DNA of 64,000 nucleotides. It comes from Harmothoe impar (taxonomy: Eukaryota; Annelida; Polychaeta; Phyllodocida; Polynoidae). The notes beneath the pieces are model-generated. The model saw only the letters and a list, made by a program, of their open reading frames with translations. It did no database searches and was not told where the DNA came from. The position numbers were made by a program, and so were the translations under genes. Shown piece by piece: positions 46,250 through 56,557 of the stretch. The stretch's first letter is position 1, and each line of letters opens with the position of its first letter. The stretch spans positions 22,974,618-23,038,617 of the forward strand of contig OX381714.1 of the NCBI GenBank assembly GCA_947462335.1, given 5' to 3'.

Positions 46250-47370
46250 CAATGACGAACGGTGACCGTTTATCATAAGAAAATGGTGGCCTGTGCCTGT
46301 CTGTAGTATACTGACCGGGCCCCAGTCTACATGATTTCAGTCATGTCGCCCATAGAGTAGTGGTTCTGCATTTCACCAGGGGGAGCCACTCATGCCGCCT
46401 GATACCACGCGAGCAGCATGCAGATACTGCTATATGTATCAGTAGCCACTGATTAGGGATGGCACCACTGCAGGGCATCCGGCTAATCAGGGTACACAGA
46501 CATGGTCCTCCAATATCTGCTGTATTTGGGGGTCTCTTCCCTACCTTGGTACACAAGTACTATTGAGATGCTATCAAGTATCATCATGTAATAAAACATT
46601 GCAACAAAGCGTAGATATTGAGATATCTACAGACAACAAGAATACAAACAACAATAACCTTATGATCCTGCCCATGAGACAGAAATTATCGTTAGTCTAG
46701 TGAGTGATCAAAATTTCACTATTACTGGTCACAAAATCTATCGTTATAGGTCAACTATTGACCTATAGATTAGTGTTTCATACAACATATTGTTATCTAT
46801 AATATTTATTTTTACATTACATAGGAAAGGCCTTCATGCTAATCTCACCAAAAAACTAGCTGATAGATTCGGTCAATTACACTTAAGACTGCATACTTTG
46901 TAACAGAATAGATAAATACCAGACACTGTTATCTTTGCCTTGTGAACTGGTATTGATACCTGTTCGAACCGGGTTAAATATTAAACATGGGTAAACTGCA
47001 GACCACAAGAAATGCTGTAGACTATTTTCGGGCCCCTGGTTATATGTTACCATCTATTTACAAACTACAAACTCTCTGGTTGAAAGTTAAGAGAATATAT
47101 GAGCTCTTCACTTGGCGTGGATAAACCATTAATCAATCGAATTCTGGTAACCCAAAACATCCTGTCCGTAATTGGGATACTTTAATCTAGGAGCTGCAAA
47201 GACAAATCTGATACTGCACATAGATGAACATATTCCTTTGCAATCATATAAAGAATGAACACACAATCTTCTAAAATATCATCTTTCATCAAACTATGAA
47301 CAATTTAATAATCTCATAACAAAAGGTTCACTTTGCAATTGTGACTGTTCATACAATTACTGTTCATTTT
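46250..47370. other. Unassigned, no gene recognised
   Basis: No exon or clear repeat is supported between the tandem repeat and the 3' end of the Lys/Glu-rich gene. Confidence 0.4.
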
Positions 47371-47373
47371 AAA

Positions 47374-49632
47374 TTATGCATTGATCTTGTCAGAAAGGCG
47401 TTGTTTGGCTTCATCTAGATCTGCGTCAAACTTCTCCTGCTTGGATGCTCTCCTTGCCTTAGCTCTAGCGACCTCCCTCTCTGCCCGCTCCACCTCACAG
47501 TCCGCCTCCTCCTGCTCCTCCAGTACCTCGGTGTGCGCCTCTACCACCTCCGGCGCCGTGTCTACCAGCTCCTCCTGCTCCCCCTCTGCCTCCTCCACCT
47601 GCCTGCTGCAGGGCGCCTCCTTAGCCGCTTTGATGGGTTTCTTGGCTTTAACCTTCTTCTCCTTGACTTCCTTAACTGGGGTCGTCATTTCCTCTTCCTT
47701 CTTCTTGGGTGCCTTCTTTTGCTTTTCTTGCTTGGCTTTAACATTACCCTCGTCCTTCTCGACTTCTTCCTTCTTGGTCTTCTCTACTTTCTTGGTCTCT
47801 TCAACCTTCTCGACCTCTTCCTGTGGCTTCTCCTGCTTGGTCTTCTTTGGCTGTTTTTTCTCTGCCTTCGGTGGCTGTTTCTCCTCCACGGCCTTGACCT
47901 TCTGTTTCTTGCCTTCCTGTGCCTTCCTGTCTGCCTCTGGTGCCTTCTCCTGAACCTCTTCCTTCTTCTTGCCCTTTGTTTTCTGTTTTACTTCCTTCAC
48001 CTTCTTTCCTTTAGCTTCTTCTTTTACTTCATTTTCTTTTTTTCCCTTGACAGCTTCTTTTTGATTCTTCCCTTTGACTTCCTCCTTAGCTGCCTTCTCT
48101 TTCTTCCCTGTTGTCTCTTCTTTGATATCTTTCTTTCCCTTAGATTCCTCTACCTTCTTTCCCTTGGTCTCTTCCACCGCCTCTCCCTTTGTCTTTTTCT
48201 CAGTCTTGCCTACAGGCTTCTTTGCCTCTGCCACGAAGGCAAACGCCACAAAGACGACGAGGCACCTGAAAATATACACAATGGGATATATGTAACCTGT
48301 AAGGACGGCACATTGCCCTAAATCAACATTTTGGCGTCATGATACACAGTTGCAGTGCCAGTGAGTATCTCACCAACACGGCAGTGCTGCATAATTACAA
48401 CCCCGTGTGGTCGGCATGATACGTAGCATGATGCACGGAGCGCCAGTACATATATATATTTGGTTTATCAAAACGTCAATGAGTGTGAAACAATGCAGTG
48501 CCTAACTCTATAGGGAATGTCAATAAGGATGTCATCCAATCTTGACATCTTGATAAACTATGGCATTAAAATCAATTGACCCAGTATCTCCAGTATCTCA
48601 AATCGCTTATACAGGCTACAATCCAATCTGGTCTGTATGGTCCCACAAATACGATAGATTTAAGTTTTGACATATTGAATGGAATCATCCTCACTACATG
48701 ACACCTGCCTCATTAACGAGTTTGATTTTGTAATGTCATTACCTGGACTTAAGATGCATATCAGATTGTCAAACAACACGCAGTTATTACCATGAGGTGC
48801 CTATAAGTATCTATATTGGAATCGTTTCTACCTCGTTTCTAAGTACCCAACTCACACAGCTTTTTATATACACCGACAAACACGGGCCGTACTTTTTTTT
48901 CGAGAGTCAGGCTCTCAATTGAATTGGTTATTGCATGCCCTCTCCCCATGTCCCTATTAACTCTTTATTAATGATGGCACAATGCCTTAACGCCACATTT
49001 CTCATCATGATGCACCGATGAGGTACGTGCTGCAATGGTGCATCATGCCATCCCTTCGGAAATATATATCAGCTTGGTAAGTTTGGCACTGGCGAGTTAC
49101 TCACTAGGACGGCACTGATGCAACCAGACATGAAAAGACATAGGCCTAGGAGACTAAAGCATAACTCTCCCGATAACTATAGACACTGTTATATCAGACA
49201 TGAATAAGTTATGTCTATATGACTATACTCACTAGTGGCCTAAATGTTATACCCTACAGCTCGGATTCTTCCCAACAACAGGTGTAACACTTGCGTAACA
49301 ATAATGTATTGCCTTCAGTGTAGATGATACACATGAAAATAGAGAAGCAGTCAGGGACAACCAGGATATTGACCATCCTTGACGCCATCTCGAAATCCCG
49401 ACCGAGCACCAAGAGGATTTCCAGGGACTTTTGATATGTGCTTTAATCTCGCTTTTAGGCATCTTCTGTCCAAAGCTAAACGTGTTAATTATGAATTTGT
49501 TTAAAACCTCTGGTCTAAACAATATGGATCTCAGTCTTCCCATAATCATTATGATCCTAATACATGTCAGAGTACACTATAAGTTTTCATCATGTCTTGT
49601 ACTTACAGTAGGATCAGAGTGTAGGTCCTCAT
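47374..49632 (-). CDS. Secreted Lys/Glu-rich (KEKE-type) protein
   Basis: Two coding exons: 49632-49607 (26 nt, CTACT|GTAAGT) and 48265-47374 (acceptor TATATTTTCAG). Together they encode 305 residues. The small first exon supplies the start of the signal peptide, giving MRTYTLILL followed by CLVVFVAFAFVAEA with likely cleavage near residue 23. There is no ATG at the start of the exon-2 frame, which supports this model. The mature protein is almost all K/E, with repeated KGKK, EETKGK and KKVKE blocks, two Cys (APCSRQ and EADCEV), and a C-terminal helical segment (EREVARAKARRASKQEKF). Such sequence fits a highly charged extracellular or matrix-associated protein; no family or function can be named. 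The low complexity makes homology searches unreliable. Confidence 0.8.
48390..48480. repeat. Dispersed GGCATGATG-type repeat copy
   Basis: ACCCCGTGTGGTCGGCATGATACG and GTAGCATGATGCACGG, inside the intron of the Lys/Glu-rich gene. A second copy is at about 49015-49135 (GTGCATCATGCCATCCCTTCGG ... GGCGAGTTACTCACTAGGAC). Confidence 0.45.
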
Positions 49633-49705
49633 GGTGGGGGCAGTAGGTGTACAGTGAGACACGGGGAGGTACGCCTCCAGCAATCACTGCCCTACCTACC
49701 TACCT

Positions 49706-49938
49706 ACACACAGAGAAGAAGTAGAATCACGGTAACTCTCAAATGGGAGTCCAGTCCTGATCACTGAGGTAAATCTCCCCCCGACTCTAAAGTGACTCCC
49801 AATCATGAGGGAGTCCTAGAATAGGAGTCATTAAGAGTTATTATAGAGTCCGGCTAATGTTAGGGAGTCACTTTAGAGTCCTGGGGAGAGTTAGCTCAGT
49901 GATCAAGTTACAGTGATTCTACTTCTTTCTCTGTGTAC
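49706..49938. mobile_element. Inverted-repeat element with nested palindromes
   Basis: Outer arms ACAGAGAAGAAGTAGAATCAC and GTGATTCTACTTCTTTCTCTGT (about 49710 and 49912). Inside, GACTCTAAAGTGACTCCC (about 49782) faces GGGAGTCACTTTAGAGTC (about 49863). The whole can fold into one long hairpin. It overlaps the upstream flank of the Lys/Glu-rich gene. Confidence 0.65.
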
Positions 49939-50399
49939 CTACCTACTTGCTGCACTCCTCCAAGATAACAGCACGCCCGGCCCCCACGTCGTCTTAGATA
50001 AGATAACACGTGATCACACCAGTCTGTCTCAAAACAACATGCATGAGGCTCCCGCAGAAAGCACAGAGAAGAAAAGGGGAGGTCACCTGATCCTTGATAT
50101 TGAAACGTCCCCAAAAAACTCTCTTTCGTTAGTTAGTTTCGTAACGAGTTGCCCAGGTTTGTTGGATTCGTGGAACCATTAAATTGAAAGAGATCCCAGA
50201 GTTAGCAGCCTCTGGTACCTGGTCCCCATACTCAGTAGAACTGATTGCTGATGCCGTTAGGAACTCATTGCTAGAATTATTGAGTGTTTGGATGCGATGT
50301 TAAATGGTAAAACGTATTGTACTCAAACTGTGAAGATGTAGGGCATGCAAGGAAACGATTGATACATTATGGATTGTATATATGATAAGATATAGCTTG

Positions 50400-50725
50400 T
50401 TTGTCAAAGGGACAGTCGTTGTCCAAAAAAAGGTGCGGGATTCGGACAGTATGGGGAATTGATTTGACAATTTGGGAGGTACGCATTACAGCTTTATTCC
50501 GACTCATTACTGTGCGTGCACATGGGTACCCACAATTCTGACCATGTCGCTGTGTCCATTTTTAGCAAAAGGGCCATGTCGTTGTGTCGATTCTTATGCA
50601 TATAGAACATACAAGGGGCTCAAAAAAATGTCTGTGTCTGTCGATTTTTAAAAGGGCCGTGTCGTTGTGTCGATTTTTAGCAAAAGAGCCGTGTCGCTGT
50701 GTCGCCAGTGTTGAATTTTACCCCA
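50400..50725 (+). repeat. 'GGGCCGTGTCGTTGTGTCGATTTT' repeat
   Basis: Four degenerate units of the type 'TTTTTAGCAAAAGGGCCGTG' plus 'TCGTTGTGTCGA', ending GAATTTTACCCC. Related in plan to 20470-20650 and 40555-40685. Confidence 0.5.
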
Positions 50726-50829
50726 TGTGGAGGCACATTACTTGTTTCACTTCTTCAAAACTGTTGTTTTACACATAGTTAATAAAAACTAAAATAGTTT
50801 TGAGATAGACAGGACCAGATGACGACATC

Positions 50830-51561
50830 ATATGGCTCACTCTCACCATATCAATGCAACTAAAATTTGGCCGTACATGATCAGTGGCCGTACATGATCG
50901 GTGGCCGTACATGATCGGAAATCAACAACAAAAAAACTAAGGCCCCATGCATTTTACTATTTAACTTATCAAACCATACCTTCTGCCTGTAATGTATCTT
51001 TGGGGAGTTTATTAGAAAAAAAACACTCCCAAAATATTTTTAGGGGCCAAAGGGGGGGCTAAATGTACAACCGATCATGTACGTCACATGACGTACATGA
51101 TCGGTTTGGAATGACATGTAAAATTTTCTTATTACCCACTGCTTCACATGTCTTTGATAATACATGTTAAGACATAAATCATGGATACACCTTGCTATGA
51201 TTGATTTATGTTTTAAACATGGTCAGAAAGGGGTCAAAATGAGAGTGGCTCAATGTACAACCGATCATGTACGTCACATGACGTACATGATCGGTATTGA
51301 AATGTAATGGAAAATTATCCTAATAGTCGCATCTATACATTTCTAACATATTACATTTCAAGACACACATCATATGTACACCTTGGTACGGTTCATTTAT
51401 GTTTCATCATGTTCAGAAAGGGTAAGGCAGTCAATAGATCACCGATCATGTACATCACCGATCATGTAGGTCACCGATCATGTACGTCACCGATCATGTA
51501 CTACCACCGATCGTGTACGGCCATTTTTTAGTTGCACTGATTTGGTGAGAGTGAGCCATAT
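50830..51561. mobile_element. TIR element built of CCGATCATGTACG motifs
   Basis: Outer TIRs: ATATGGCTCACTCTCACCA (50830) inverted at 51543-51561, extending through the GTTGCAC/GTGCAAC region. Just inside the left arm are three CCGTACATGATCGG words at ~16-bp spacing; just inside the right arm are five in the opposite sense at ~16-bp spacing. In the middle are two almost perfect 34-bp palindromes (51071-51104 and 51260-51293), each made of two facing motifs around TCACATGA. That is twelve motif copies in all. It has no coding capacity. Confidence 0.8.
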
Positions 51562-51677
51562 ACTCTATTATTAATAGAAATAAATGATTCAGAGAAGATC
51601 TTGATTGAATAGTCTGGGCGGGTCTTAACATGCAATTTGCTAGAATTTATGTTTTACCCCTGAGATGTCATTTAGTA

Positions 51678-52653
51678 TCCCAGGTAGCATAAGTACATTG
51701 GGCCATGATTGGGCCAATATACCACTAAAAATTGGGCCAATAATGGCATTTTGATATTGGCCCACCGCTGGTTTTACCGCTGGCCCAGTTATGGCCCATG
51801 CTCGGAGAAAGGGATATTGATTTCATGTTGGCCCAATGTTGGACCAACATCACAATGTTTTTACATTATTCCAAGGTTAGAAATTAAACATTGGACCAAC
51901 CTTTTAATACATAATGTTGCCCCAACATGTAATTTTCAATATAGGACCACTGCAACAATCACTATTATTGAACAATACTATTTTTATGTGTATAATTGAA
52001 TGTGCAAGCATACTTAAGACATGACTGTCAAGTATCATCAGTTTAGAAAAAGCCATTTCTGTCTTTTTAATCCATATTGATCTCAAACTGTATTACTATC
52101 ATTTATGACTTATCTAACTCAATTACCCACACATGAGGTGTCTTCAAGTTACTTTTGACAATTCCCATGGGTGTCATGCAGTAAATGGCACTTTTAGATA
52201 TCAAATTTCATCCATGAACTTCCTCTGACCTCTTAACATGTAGAGCACACTGGGGATCACATTTATAACCCATTTTGATAGCAATGTAGGAGCCCTCCTG
52301 TAAGAAATTCTTCAGACAACATTGAATCCCCCTGCTGTAGATCACAGCCAATATTGGACAAGTGTAGTTAGAATTGATGTTGGTCCAACATCAGAAATAA
52401 TATGAAGGCCCTGAAATGTCACAACACTGGGCCAACACTGGGTCAATGTCAGCAATATCAAGCATGAACCAGCTCTGGGCCAGCGGTCAACCCAGTGATG
52501 GCCCATTATCAGAATTGCCAAGGGTGCGTCATCGTTGTGATTTGTATGTTGAACCAATGTATGCATTACCTACAATGGGCCATGGTTAGTATAATGATTG
52601 TGATGGAGTCAATCATTGTCGACATTGGCCCACTATACTCTTGCTACCTGGGA
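51678..52653. mobile_element. MITE with TCCCAGGTAGCA ends
   Basis: TCCCAGGTAGCATAAGTACATTGG at the left is inverted as CCACTATACTCTTGCTACCTGGGA at the right. The interior has many GGGCCAA/TTGGCCC and CCAACAT words in both senses. A fragment of the same end (ATTGGCCCGTTGTATCCTTG, CTATCTGGG) is at about 44662-44690. Confidence 0.7.
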
Positions 52654-52945
52654 TTGTGTCTAACGCTTTCATGACATGGTCTGATTTTTTCTAAAGCTAT
52701 CATTTTGATAGTTCTCTGTGTCGTTTGTTTATAAGTAGGAGTGCCTGTATGCTATATGTGGGTGTACAGGGATAGCGTCATTACACTGACAGACAGATAA
52801 AAACCAGGATAATGTGGTAGACGCCGGTCCTACTCCTAGTGTGATATCAAACAACCCACCTGACGCCTAGTGCTCATCAGAGGAATCTACGCACCCCTGT
52901 TTTCCTCTCTTGTATTTCAATATACGACCACATTGTATTAAATAG

Positions 52946-53447
52946 TATTATCAGGTGGAGGACTAGTATAGGAGAACAGGACGGCCTGCATTAACAGGCA
53001 GCCTGTACTTTCAGGTCGCCCAGCCTGTACTTTCAGGCCGCCCCTATACACTCTCCAATCACAGCAGGCTGATGTACCATGCAGGCAGCCTGGTATAGCA
53101 GGCTGCAGCTCAGGCTTTCACACCTTCTCCAACCAGAGACTCTGCTACACGTGTGTCACATTAATTAAAATACTGATTTAAACTCATAATAACTCAGAAA
53201 TGCAATGGACCATGCACATAATGCATTTAAAACTTGGTAGCTGTTATACGCATCTATATACTAGATAGGTGTAAATATTTCGCAAATATCATAAAAAAAT
53301 CGCAATTATGGTTATATAAAAGCTTTAGTAAGATTACAGTGGTATACTAGAACGGCCCATAATACAGGGCTGAGCGACCTGTAAAACCAGCCTGGGTTGG
53401 TTATCCAGTCTGTATTGTTAATCCGGGCAGTCTTCCACCTGATTATA
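52946..53447. mobile_element. MITE with TATAATCAGGTGGAAGACT ends
   Basis: TATTATCAGGTGGAGGACT at 52946 and AGTCTTCCACCTGATTATA ending 53447 form ~19-bp TIRs. The interior has CAGCCTGTACTTTCAGG repeats and facing CCTGTAAAACCAGCCTGG. Confidence 0.65.
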
Positions 53448-53519
53448 GGGAGAGGTGTGCATGGTTGCTACTAGAAGGCTGGCCAGGGGCATGCCAATAG
53501 CGGCCGTTATTCACATGCC

Positions 53520-53745
53520 CTCAGGGTGCGAATAAGACCACTTATTCAGACACTGGGGAGGGTGCAATTTAGAATCACTATTCCCACACTGTGTCGGGAT
53601 GAATTAAGGGTGTTATTAGCACCCTATGTACGGGATGTGCGAATAAGAATGCTTATTTGCACACTAGGGAGAGTGAAAATTGTAAATCTTATTCCCATAC
53701 TGTGTGGGGTGTGTATAGAATCTGTTGTACGCACCCTTAGTCTTA
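53520..53745. repeat. GTGCGAATAAG palindromic repeat, part 1
   Basis: GTGCGAATAAGACCACTTATTCAG, GTGCGAATAAGAATGCTTATTTGCAC and facing TTATTCCCACACTGTG words. A continuation occurs at 54725-54815 (GTGTGGGAATAAGGACC, TTTATTCGCATGCC), so the MITE at 53749-54622 may have landed inside this repeat. Confidence 0.55.
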
Positions 53746-53748
53746 GCC

Positions 53749-54622
53749 CAGGTAACAAGTTGAGGTTAATTGAACGTTTTTTTAATGTCATTTTCAGAGA
53801 GAAAAAACGTTTATTTTGCATTTTATTAATAGCCTAACTCCATTTCGTGGACTCAAATCAATGTTGAATTAACGTTTAGTTGACACTGAGCTATGAGTGA
53901 ACCAACGTTGGGTTAATAAACAAATTTTAATGTAAAGGGGGTCTATATAATACTCTATAATATATACTTTTATTTTACTTTGTTTCTTGTGTCTTCTATA
54001 CATTTCTGCACAAATACCCCACATACCCTTTCTACAAAGAGGCACATCAAATCTTTACTCTATATATGAGCAACTTAGGCCTCTTGGTTCACAGGCATAT
54101 GTATGTAGACATTTCTTATTTATTCATCTCACAATGCCACAAATTGGGTGTTTAGCATAATGCACACCCCATCAAACACATTGTATTAAAGTATGACCAA
54201 AATATATAGCCTAGATATGTCATTAATGTTGATAAACATATCACATAATATAATTATTATAGCTTATATTAGACAGATACTGCTGTGAAGCCATCAGTCC
54301 CTTCCCATTACATGCTGGACTACCATTACATCTGGTGAGATGGACTTGAATTAGAAAAAAACGTTGACTCAACGTTGAACTAATTGGTGAAATGAACGTT
54401 GGTTTGAGTCCACAAAAAAACGTTGAGCAATGTTATATATAGGTTACCTAAAAAACGTTAGTTTGCTAACTGTATTCTAACATTAAACCAACGTTTCTAA
54501 AACCACATTATCCACAAAAACATTGAGTCAACGTTGAGAGAATGCAAGTAGAAAAACGTTTGTCCAATTAACCAATAGTGAACGTTGATCAACGTTCAGC
54601 AAACGGTTCTTGTTACCTTGGA
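53749..54622. mobile_element. MITE with CCAGGTAACAAG ends and AACGTTGA interior
   Basis: CCAGGTAACAAGTTGAGG at the left and TTCTTGTTACCTTGG at the right are inverted ends. Both sub-ends hold runs of AACGTTGAGTCAACGTTG-like words, with an AT-rich unique middle. Confidence 0.65.
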
Positions 54623-55254
54623 GGCCTTGTATGATTCTGGGTGTTATTTGAACATTGGAGGGCTTACACTTCTAGGCCTACAGGGGCTTACTTGGTGACA
54701 TTATCAGATTTTTACATGTTGTCTTTCCTGCTGGGTGTGGGAATAAGGACCGTTACTCACATGCCATTGGGGTGCGAGTAACTATGTTTATTCGCATGCC
54801 TTTAGCGTGCGGATAGCGCTTGCCTTTAAGGCCATAATACATATAATCATTATTGTTTCCATGACTCTGCCTGCTCACCAATACTGCTTGTATTCCATAT
54901 TCCTACTTCCACCTTCCGGCTCATATCAATCTCCAGATCTTTTTCAAACATGTTTGTATAAAGGCCACCGTCCACTGGGCTCTAATTGGCCGAAGTTTTA
55001 TAGGAAATGTATGGGCGTAATCGGTCAAAGTTCCCAGGTGAGCGCTAGCCATAAGAAAAACATAGCCACATGGCACATAAAATAAATTGATTGTTTTAAA
55101 GTTGGTGTGTACATTTTATTAACAAACATATAATGATTAAGCACCCAAGAAGTAGATATTGATACATGTGAAGCGTTTTGCTATATGTATTATGGAAGAC
55201 CATTTATTATTCTGATATATATATATCACCTACAGATAAACACAGAACCCCGGG

Positions 55255-55420
55255 CAGCATATTGCTGTAATGCTCGGCGTGATGCATAAAGGAGCACTGG
55301 CGGGTAACTCGTCAGGGCTGAATTTATGAACTATGTAGAGCCTACAGTTGAGGCTCGACCCCAATGAAGTGCTATGTAGTTACTCGCCAGTACTGCATTG
55401 ATGTTTCATGTCGACAAATG
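55255..55420. repeat. Dispersed GGCATGATG-type repeat copy
   Basis: Contains GCACTGGCGGGTAACTCGTC facing GTTACTCGCCAGTACTGC, plus GTGATGCATAAAGGAG. The most complete inverted copy of this family in the window. Confidence 0.5.
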
Positions 55421-56216
55421 AACATAAACAATAAGGTATTATACTATCCTCATAGTCTTAATCTCCTCTACACGAGCTATTATTCTCATTAGTTACTAAT
55501 TTAGTATCCTGAGTGTAATTTATTGCTTATACAGCAATGCGTAAGTGGTGTGAACTTAAGTCTACAGTTACATAAAACCTATTGTATATACACTGTCTGT
55601 GTGATTTTTTCTATAACCCCTTTGGATGACAAGGTACAAACTAATAGAATTCAACATTAAAGCATTTCTCATAAAATACATATTCACAATATCTTCTCAA
55701 AGAAGTGTTGTACAAATAATATTATAAATCATATTCTGATTCTATTAACTGCGCATTGTATAAGTGATGCTTTGATTGTGCGCATATCATATCAGTATAT
55801 CTATGTTACGTTACGCATATTGAAAAATAACCACTATCAAAATCAACAGGAACATACCTCGATCGTATATCTTTAATTTTCTACTTCTTAAAACACATTA
55901 CTACATCTTGAGTCTCACTTTTTCTTGAAGGTTAATTGCATAACAGCAATGCCATAGACATGGTACCACAATACCACCACTCCTATAACTGACAAACCTG
56001 AACATAGTTAGATAAAGGATGGAACAGCACCCTTTTTCAATAAACGGTAGAGCTAAGACTGATGATCAAGTTCAACTGGATTCCTGGGATGAAAACACAA
56101 GCACCATGGGATTTGAATATGTTTGAAAATATACAATGCTAACATGTCTGTTACTGCTATTCTTTTTTATATACAGTCCCGGTTCTGCCGACCAGGGACA
56201 TCACGGCCAGTTACTC
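55421..56216. other. 3' flank of the CUB gene, no separate gene
   Basis: AT-rich sequence downstream (minus strand) of the CUB gene stop; probably its 3' UTR plus flank. No other feature is supported. Confidence 0.4.
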
Positions 56217-56557
56217 TCAGGTAGGGGGCGGTAATTCAGCATAACCCGGGTTCTCAAATGCGGTACTAAATGATGCGGACCCGTCCGGGTTGAGCCGCAC
56301 CCCCTTGGTGTCTACAGGAGGGGGGTCGGCCGCCCCAGTGGCTCCCCGCACCATGCTCGGTACGTCATAGATGGCGTTACCGTTAGACGTGACGGTCGGT
56401 GTGGGCGGGGGGCGGCGGGTCCGCTTCCGGTTCCGCTTGTAGAAGTAGCAGAGGGAGGCGAGAAAGATGAGGAGGAACATGAAGGCGAATATAGCCGCGA
56501 TGATCACCCAGTGTAGGTTGGAGTTAAGGCTCTCCACAGCACCGCCTGAAGACGCTG
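56217..56557 (-). CDS. Last exon of CUB receptor: TM and cytoplasmic tail
   Basis: Acceptor GTTTCAG|CA; joined in phase 1 after FTSISI it reads AASSGGAVESLNSNLHW and then a ~21-residue hydrophobic helix. The ~70-residue tail carries GNAIYDVPSM (YxxP, an SH2-binding type) and FENPGYAEL (NPxY, a PTB/endocytosis type). Both are good candidates for tyrosine-based signalling; phosphorylation is inference. Confidence 0.85.

Noticed and set aside
48265..48279. Start of the Lys/Glu-rich protein at 48279
   Set aside because: That codon is GTG inside a splice-acceptor tract (TATATTTTCAG); joining to the 26-nt exon gives ATG and a full signal peptide.
47381..48321. Long Ser/Cys/Leu-rich frames on the plus strand
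   Set aside because: Antisense of the Lys/Glu repeats; biased codons keep the reverse frames open.
50830..51561. CRISPR-like array (regular short repeats)
   Set aside because: Inverted and palindromic, bounded by TIRs, spacers of 2-4 bp, and in an animal genome; it is a mobile-element architecture.
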